Source of the DNA: an uncultured Opitutaceae bacterium | GTDB taxonomy: Bacteria; Verrucomicrobiota; Verrucomicrobiia; Opitutales; Opitutaceae | Assembly: GCA_903862935.1 (NCBI GenBank) | Contig: CAIOZY010000015.1 | Coordinates: 1-64,000, forward strand | Length of the DNA stretch: 64,000 bases | Direction of reading: 5' to 3' | Shown: positions 59,061-64,000 of the stretch, in pieces | Layout of the letters: the number at the start of each line of letters is the position of its first letter | Position numbering within the stretch: the first letter of the stretch is position 1 | Made by a program: the position numbers and the translations under genes | The notes under the pieces: model-generated | What the model was told of the DNA's origin: nothing | Databases searched by the model: none | What the model saw: only the letters and a program-made list of their open reading frames with translations

Positions 59061-60203
59061 ATGACCGAATCCTTTGTCCTCAACCACGCCGCCCGTGTCC
59101 TCGCCTCCGTGCAGCCCGGGCACCCTGCCGACCAGGTCCTGCGCCATTACCTGTCGGGGGGCCAGCGCATGGGGCCCGCGGAGCGCCGGGCGGTCAGCAA
59201 GGCGGTCTTCTGCTACTACCGCTGGAGGTCCTGGCTGGAGGAGCGATCCTCCCTGCAGACGAGGATCAGCCAAGCCCTGGCCCTGGCCGCGCGCTTCGAG
59301 GCGGACCCCAAGTCGGTGAAGCCCGAGGCCCTGGCCGCCCTGGCCGTGCCGGCGTGGCTGAAGGCCGAGGCCTCCTTCCCGGTGGAGTCGCTCCTCCAGC
59401 TGCAGCGCGAGCCCGCGCTGTGGCTTCGGGCCCGGCCCGGCACCGGGGCGCACTTGGCGGCAGAACTCGGCGAGTGCGAGGCCTCCGCCGCCTGCTCAGA
59501 CGCCCTGCGCTACCGGGGGGGCCTGGACCTTTTCCTCACGCCCCAGTTCAAGACCGGCGCCTTCGAGATCCAGGACCTGGCCTCCCAGGCGGTGGGGCTG
59601 TGCGCGGCCCCCAACCCCGGGGAACTGTGGTGGGACGCATGCGCCGGCGAGGGCGGGAAGACCCTGCACCTGGCCGACCTCATGAAGAACCGGGGGCTTG
59701 TCTGGGCGAGCGACCGGTCCGCCGGCCGCCTCGAGGTCCTCAAGCGCCGCGCCGCGCGGGCCAAGCTCTTCAACTACCGGACCGTCCTGTGGGACGGCTC
59801 GGCCAAGCTACCGGTGCGCTCTCGGTTCGACGGCGTCCTCCTCGACGCACCGTGCAGCGGCGTCGGGACCTGGCAGCGAAATCCCCACGCCCGATGGAGC
59901 GCGACCCCGCAGGATGTCGCCGAACTCGCCGTGATCCAGGCGGCCCTCCTCGAGGCCGTGGCCCCGGCCGTCGGACCGGGCGGGCGCCTGGTGTACGCCG
60001 TGTGCACGGTCACGCAGCGGGAGACGGCGGGGGTCGCCGCGGCCTTCTCGGCTGCCCACCCGGAGTTCGAGCCGGCCGCCTGCCTGCCCCCGGAATGCCG
60101 CCCGGCCTCCGGCGCAGTCGAGGGTCCCGGATCGGTCCTCCTGTGGCCCCACGCCCTAGGCGGCAACGGGATGTTTATCGCAGCCTGGAAGAAAAAATCA
60201 TGA
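59061..60203 (+). CDS. NOL1/NOP2/Sun-family RNA (cytosine-5) methyltransferase, RsmB-like
   Basis: 380 residues. The helical N-terminal part to about residue 145 is NusB-like and short. The SAM-binding core follows: QDLASQAVGLCAAPNPGELWWDACAGEGGKTLHLAD, VWASDRSAGRLEVLKRRA, then DGVLLDAPCSGVGTWQRNP and LVYAVCTVTQRETAGV. The two conserved cysteines are in APCSG and AVCTVT. It methylates cytosines in rRNA or tRNA, probably 16S rRNA; the target cannot be fixed from sequence alone. It is followed with a 4-base overlap by another methyltransferase gene. Confidence 0.9.
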   Translation: MTESFVLNHAARVLASVQPGHPADQVLRHYLSGGQRMGPAERRAVSKAVFCYYRWRSWLEERSSLQTRISQALALAARFEADPKSVKPEALAALAVPAWLKAEASFPVESLLQLQREPALWLRARPGTGAHLAAELGECEASAACSDALRYRGGLDLFLTPQFKTGAFEIQDLASQAVGLCAAPNPGELWWDACAGEGGKTLHLADLMKNRGLVWASDRSAGRLEVLKRRAARAKLFNYRTVLWDGSAKLPVRSRFDGVLLDAPCSGVGTWQRNPHARWSATPQDVAELAVIQAALLEAVAPAVGPGGRLVYAVCTVTQRETAGVAAAFSAAHPEFEPAACLPPECRPASGAVEGPGSVLLWPHALGGNGMFIAAWKKKS

Positions 60204-61000
60204 ACCAGGGCCGGATAACCGGCGAGGTGGTCAGGACCGACTTCAACGCACCCCAGGCCGTGCTCCACTACACCCGGGCCGCGCACTTCCTGGGCCTGTG
60301 GGAGTCGGAGCGGATCCTGATGGAGCGGTTCTTCCCGGACCGGAGCCTGCATCTGCTCGAGGCCGGATGCGGGGCCGGGCGGGCCACCCTGGGCCTGTGG
60401 CATCTGGGATTCACCCGGATCACCGCCTTCGACTTCGCCGGGGAGCTCCTCGAGCAGGCCCGGGCGCTCGCGCGGGCCCTCGGCGCCGGGCAAATCGAGT
60501 TTGTCGAGGCCGACGCCTGCGACCTGTCGCGCTCGCTGGCGCTCGCCGGGGGAAATTTTGACGGCGTCGTCTTCACCTTCAACGGGCTCATGCAAATCCC
60601 CGGCCGGAGCAACCGCGAGCGGGCGCTGCGGGGCCTGAGGTCGGCGTGCCGGCCTGGGGCCACGATCCTGTTCACCACGCACGACCGGGAGGCCACGGGC
60701 CCGGAGGAGCACCAGGCGTGGGCGGCTGAGGCCGTCCGCTGGAGCCGCGGGGAGCAGGACCGACGCCTGGCGGAGTTCGGCGACCGCTATTTCAGCGACC
60801 CGTCCGGCTCCACCTTCATGCACCTGCCCGACCGCGCCGAGGTCCTGGGGAGCCTCGCGGCGGCCGGCTGGGAGCACGCCTTCGACGCCCTGCGCCGCGA
60901 GGTCGCCGCGGAGTCCCAGGCCGTCCGGGATTTCTCCGACGAGTGCCGCTTCTGGGCGGCCGTGAACCCCGGGACTTGCCAGAGCGCCCCCGATGCCTAG
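60200..61000 (+). CDS. Class I SAM-dependent methyltransferase, substrate unknown
   Basis: 266 residues from ATG 60200, which overlaps the preceding stop; the open frame starts earlier only in the antisense of that gene. The SAM fold is LHLLEAGCGAGRATLGLWHLGF (motif I), ITAFDFAGELLEQARALA, FVEADACDL and FDGVVFTFNGLMQIPGR (post-motif), with SACRPGATILFTTHDRE. A family for the substrate cannot be named. The C-terminal extension has a tryptophan-rich helix, EEHQAWAAEAVRWS. It is followed with an 8-base overlap by the ccsA-like gene. Confidence 0.85.
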   Translation: MNQGRITGEVVRTDFNAPQAVLHYTRAAHFLGLWESERILMERFFPDRSLHLLEAGCGAGRATLGLWHLGFTRITAFDFAGELLEQARALARALGAGQIEFVEADACDLSRSLALAGGNFDGVVFTFNGLMQIPGRSNRERALRGLRSACRPGATILFTTHDREATGPEEHQAWAAEAVRWSRGEQDRRLAEFGDRYFSDPSGSTFMHLPDRAEVLGSLAAAGWEHAFDALRREVAAESQAVRDFSDECRFWAAVNPGTCQSAPDA

Positions 61001-61865
61001 CTTGGGCCCCGTGATTCTCAACGTTCTGACCGACCGCCAGTGGATGTGGATCGCCTCCGGCTTTTACGTCGGCGGGTTCCTGCTGGGGACCTGGGAGCTC
61101 GTGCGCCGCGGAAGGCCCTCGGGCGTCGCCATGTACACCCTGATCGCCGTGGGCTACGCGCTGCAGTGGCTCGGGCTGGGCCTGAGGGGCCGCGCCGTGG
61201 GCGGATGCCCCCTGGGCAACACCTTCGAGACCTTCCAGTTCACGGCCTGGTCGGCAGTCTCGCTGTACCTGCTGGTGGGAGTCACCTTCCGCTCAAGCAT
61301 GCTCGGGTACTTCAGCTCCTGCCTGGGCGCGGCCCTCACGGTGCTCTCGCTGTCGATCCCGGCCTGGGACGCCACCCGGAGAACCCACATCTTCGGCAAC
61401 AACCCCTGGATCGAGTTCCACGCGGCCCTGGCCCTGTTCAGCTACGGGGTCTTCGCGCTGCTGGCCCTCACCTCGGGGCTGTTCCTGCTCCGGCTCTTTT
61501 CCCTCCAGTCCAAGCGGATCGGCGGATGGTTCTCCTTCCTGCCCTCGATCATGGCCCTGGACCACATCGGGCTGCGGCTGCTCCAGGCCGGGGTTACCCT
61601 CCTCGGCCTCTCCCTGGCCGTCGGCTCGGTCTACTGGCTTCGGGACACGGGAAGCGTCAGCCACGCGAAACTCCTGATCACGGTCGGCCTGTGGGTGGCC
61701 TACGCCGCGGCGCTTTACTTTAGGCTGCGCGGGCGCCTGCTCGCCAAGCGCTTCGCCTGGACGTGCCTGATCCTGTTCGCCGCGGCCCTGGCCTCCCTGG
61801 GGCCGGTCGACGCGAGCCGCCGCACGCCGCCGGCCGCCGCCGTCCACACCCCGCGCGCCGCATGA
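60993..61865 (+). CDS. Cytochrome c assembly protein, CcsA/HemX family
   Basis: 290 residues with about eight membrane helices. Conserved features of the HemX/CcsA family are LGLGLRGRAVGGCPLGNTFETFQFTAWSAV (WWD-like loop region) and HAALALFSYGVFALLALTSGLFLL. Its histidines (IEFHAALALFSYG and VSHAKLLITV) are potential heme ligands. It probably helps heme delivery for c-type cytochromes. It precedes hemA with a 4-base overlap, the hemX-hemA pairing seen also in Bacillus. Confidence 0.85.
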   Translation: MPSLGPVILNVLTDRQWMWIASGFYVGGFLLGTWELVRRGRPSGVAMYTLIAVGYALQWLGLGLRGRAVGGCPLGNTFETFQFTAWSAVSLYLLVGVTFRSSMLGYFSSCLGAALTVLSLSIPAWDATRRTHIFGNNPWIEFHAALALFSYGVFALLALTSGLFLLRLFSLQSKRIGGWFSFLPSIMALDHIGLRLLQAGVTLLGLSLAVGSVYWLRDTGSVSHAKLLITVGLWVAYAAALYFRLRGRLLAKRFAWTCLILFAAALASLGPVDASRRTPPAAAVHTPRAA

Positions 61866-62953
61866 GCACCCCCCACGTCTTTGTCATCGGGGCCAACCAC
61901 CACAAGGTCCCGATCGAGGTTCGCGAGAAGCTCGCCGTCGACGCCGGGAAGGCCGAGGCGCTGCAGGCGGACCTGGCGGGGATCGACGGGCTGCGGGAGT
62001 TCGCGGTCCTGAGCACCTGCAACCGGATCGAGTTCTACGGGGTCGGAAGCGACGCGGCGGCGGCCGAGCGGGTGCAGGCCGCCTTCTGCGCCCGGCAGCA
62101 CTTCGACGGGGCCGAGTTCGAGAAGTTCAGGATGGACCTGCGCGGTCGAGAGGCCCTGCAGCACCTGCTCGAGGTGGCGGCCGGACTCGACTCGCAGATG
62201 CTCGGCGAGACTGAAATCTTCGGCCAGATCAAGGAAGCCTACGCCGCGGCGCAGGCCCGCAAGTCGACCGGACCGGTCTTAAACCGGGTCTTCCAGAAGG
62301 CCTTTCAGGCGGCCAAGCACGTGCGCACCGCCACCGCCATCACCGTGGGGCAGGTGAGCGTCGCCAACGTCGCCGTGGAGCTCGCCCTGGACATCTTCGG
62401 AAGCCTCGGGTCCGCCCGGATCCTGCTCCTCGGGGCGGGCGACATCGGGGAGAAGACCGCCAAGGCCTTCCAGAGCCGCGGCGCGGCGACCCTGACCGTC
62501 TCCAGCCGCACGTTCGAGCGAGCGATGGAGCTGGCGACCTCCCTGGGCGCGGGTGCCATCCCCTTCGATCAACGGGAGGCCCGGCTGCCGGACTTCGACG
62601 TCGTCGTTTGCAGCACGTCGGCGCCGACGACCGTCGTCTCGCACCCGGCCGTCGATGCCGCGATGAGGAAGAGGCCGGCCCAGCCGCTGTTCTTCATCGA
62701 CCTGGCGCTCCCCCGCGACGTCGAGCCCTCCGTGGCGCGGCTGGACAATGTCTTTTTGTACAACCTGGACGATCTGGCGAAGATCGCCGATGAGAACCGG
62801 GCCGCCCGCGAGGCGGAGATCGCCAAGTGCCGCGCGCTCCTGGCGGAGCGCACCGAGACCCTCTGGAAGCACATCGAGCCCCAGTTGAAGGGGCTCCCCG
62901 GCCTAAATCACGGGGCCGGCGCAGACCCCGCGCCCAGCACGACCTCGACGTGA
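61862..62953 (+). CDS. hemA: Glutamyl-tRNA reductase, short form lacking most of the dimerisation domain
   Basis: 363 residues from ATG 61862. The catalytic domain has [16 protein letters not shown] and the nucleophilic C53 in [11 protein letters not shown], then [21 protein letters not shown]. The NADPH domain is [21 protein letters not shown] with [14 protein letters not shown]. Length is about 50-100 residues less than usual: after [25 protein letters not shown] the helical C-terminal dimerisation domain is replaced by a short Pro/Ser/Thr tail. It starts tetrapyrrole synthesis from glutamyl-tRNA. The 3' end overlaps the opposite-strand kinase gene by 46 bases. Confidence 0.92.
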   Translation: MSTPHVFVIGANHHKVPIEVREKLAVDAGKAEALQADLAGIDGLREFAVLSTCNRIEFYGVGSDAAAAERVQAAFCARQHFDGAEFEKFRMDLRGREALQHLLEVAAGLDSQMLGETEIFGQIKEAYAAAQARKSTGPVLNRVFQKAFQAAKHVRTATAITVGQVSVANVAVELALDIFGSLGSARILLLGAGDIGEKTAKAFQSRGAATLTVSSRTFERAMELATSLGAGAIPFDQREARLPDFDVVVCSTSAPTTVVSHPAVDAAMRKRPAQPLFFIDLALPRDVEPSVARLDNVFLYNLDDLAKIADENRAAREAEIAKCRALLAERTETLWKHIEPQLKGLPGLNHGAGADPAPSTTST

Positions 62954-64000
62954 AAGGCCGAGCCCCGCCCGGGCTCGCTCTCGGCCCAGATGCGGCCGCC
63001 CATCATGTCGACCAGGTCCTTGCAGATCGCAAGGCCGAGCCCGGTCCCGCCGAAGCGGCGGGTGTCCGAGGCATCCGCCTGCCAAAACGACTGGAAGAGC
63101 CGCCCCATCGCCGCCGGGGCGATCCCGATCCCAGTGTCCCGGACCGTGAAGCACAGCACAGTCTTTTCCCCGGCCTCGGGCCGCGCCTTCACCTCCACGG
63201 TGACCCAGCCCTTTTCGGTGAACTTGACCGCGTTGTCTACCAGGTTTGAGAGGACCTGCCTCAGGCGCTTGGGGTCGCCCCGGACCACGGCGGGTGCCGC
63301 TGGGTCGAACTCGCAGCGCAGCTTCAGCCCTTTCTCCTTTGCCCTCGGGGCCAGCCGGGACACCGCGCCCAGGACGCATTCGCGCAGACTGAACTCAACG
63401 GGCTCGAGCTGGAGCCGCCCGAACTCCATCATCGAGAAGTCGAGGATGTCCTCGACGATTGAGAGCAGCATCTGGCAGCACTGGCGGGCCGTGTCGTTGT
63501 ACTCGCGCTGCTCGGGGGTGAGGGTTGTCCCGGTCAGCAGGTTCGTCATCCCGATGATTCCGTTCAGGGGGGTGCGGATCTCGTGGCTGATCGTGGCCAG
63601 GAAGCGGCTCTTCGCGGCGGTGGCGACCTCCGAGGCCTCCTTCGCCGCCCTGAGTTCCGCCCCCTGCCGCCTCAGGTCCGCCGTCATGCGGGCGGCCTGG
63701 GCCTCGGCCCGATCCTGGATGCGGGCGGACACCCAGGCGAGCGCGGCTGCAAGCACCGTGATCACGAGCCCGCCGGCCAGGATGAGCCAGGGAAGCCGCT
63801 CGGTCTGGGGGTCCACCGGCCCCAGGGCGTCCAGGACGAGGGTCCAGCGCTGGCCGTACATCTCGATCGGGAGCGCCGCGCGCAGGTTCCCGCTGTCGGG
63901 CCCGCCGGAGAACCCGCCAAATCGGTTCGGGTTGACGTTATCGCTGGCGTAGACGAGCCGGTCGGGAGCCTCGGCGGCTCCCTCGAAGATCCGGCAGCTG
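62908..64000 (-). CDS. Sensor histidine kinase with CHASE-like extracytoplasmic domain (partial at right edge)
   Basis: The frame stays open to the right edge (position 64000), so the N-terminal part is missing; the visible part is about 363 residues. It starts in a periplasmic segment ([20 protein letters not shown], then [10 protein letters not shown], the CHASE-type tail). A membrane helix [21 protein letters not shown], a short coiled coil, the phospho-acceptor [19 protein letters not shown]-box [13 protein letters not shown]1 RDTGIGIAP and G2 GGTGLGLAI follow. The C terminus ends at the ATP-binding domain without a receiver domain. The ligand is unknown. The last 46 bases overlap hemA in antisense. 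Confidence 0.9.
   Translation of the reverse strand, partial: SCRIFEGAAEAPDRLVYASDNVNPNRFGGFSGGPDSGNLRAALPIEMYGQRWTLVLDALGPVDPQTERLPWLILAGGLVITVLAAALAWVSARIQDRAEAQAARMTADLRRQGAELRAAKEASEVATAAKSRFLATISHEIRTPLNGIIGMTNLLTGTTLTPEQREYNDTARQCCQMLLSIVEDILDFSMMEFGRLQLEPVEFSLRECVLGAVSRLAPRAKEKGLKLRCEFDPAAPAVVRGDPKRLRQVLSNLVDNAVKFTEKGWVTVEVKARPEAGEKTVLCFTVRDTGIGIAPAAMGRLFQSFWQADASDTRRFGGTGLGLAICKDLVDMMGGRIWAESEPGRGSAFHVEVVLGAGSAPAP

Noticed and set aside
56942-59083. 713-codon minus-strand frame opposite dnaE
   Set aside because: Shadow of dnaE in GC-rich DNA; no motif.

Overview
The window is GC-rich, densely packed bacterial chromosome. It most resembles the Verrucomicrobia, and within them the Opitutaceae. 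The evidence is a TonB-dependent receptor with the MSPFDV plug start, Gloeo/Verruco beta-propeller repeats, several secreted proteins sharing the 'NLS.RA...GF..GG...LIRA.GP.L' tail domain, FG-GAP repeat proteins beside sugar-lyase and URO-D-like enzymes, and many ATGA start/stop overlaps with few Shine-Dalgarno sites. No rRNA, CRISPR array, prophage or intact insertion sequence is present. The taxonomic placement is inferred from family content, not from a search.

Layout. 1-595: a 5'-truncated IS256/Mutator transposase abuts the C-terminal part of an MFS transporter. 985-12021: a TonB receptor, a strong terminator, then six co-directional genes (N-acetylneuraminate-lyase-type aldolase, secreted FG-GAP protein, secreted glycosidase-like protein, two URO-D family proteins, second DapA-family aldolase), which read as a catabolic operon. 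12381-20754: ammonium transporter, Gfo/Idh/MocA oxidoreductase, a 37-residue membrane protein, EVE protein, the coupled tyrA-aroA-cmk-plsC operon, then trpS and a hexapeptide-repeat protein. 20860-25632: an ArsR-controlled minus-strand operon (ArsP-type permease, mini-thioredoxin, CoA-disulfide-reductase with rhodanese, TrmO) divergent from a CDF transporter.

26036-39116 is the most unusual block. It holds four large secreted proteins carrying the same repeat tail, including two tandem metallophosphoesterases, plus an OmpR-type two-component system and a lipoprotein cytochrome c. Three promoters in this block share one architecture: 5-base half sites 11 bp apart, 12 bases, then a -10-like hexamer. 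I infer a small regulon controlled by the two-component system. Approximately 70-bp repeats flank the last of the four genes.

39315-51424: DsbD-like reductase, M16 protease, tRNA-Gly(GCC), an NtrC-type activator, an ECF sigma/small membrane protein/periplasmic sensor set resembling CnrHYX, a glycine-rich lipoprotein, an NtrB-like kinase, and adjacent rnhB and rnhC. 51521-64000: oligopeptide-binding protein, mutY, sugar isomerase-like protein, rpsU, dnaE, NOL1/NOP2/Sun RNA methyltransferase, SAM methyltransferase, cytochrome c assembly protein, a short hemA, and a CHASE-type histidine kinase cut by the window edge.
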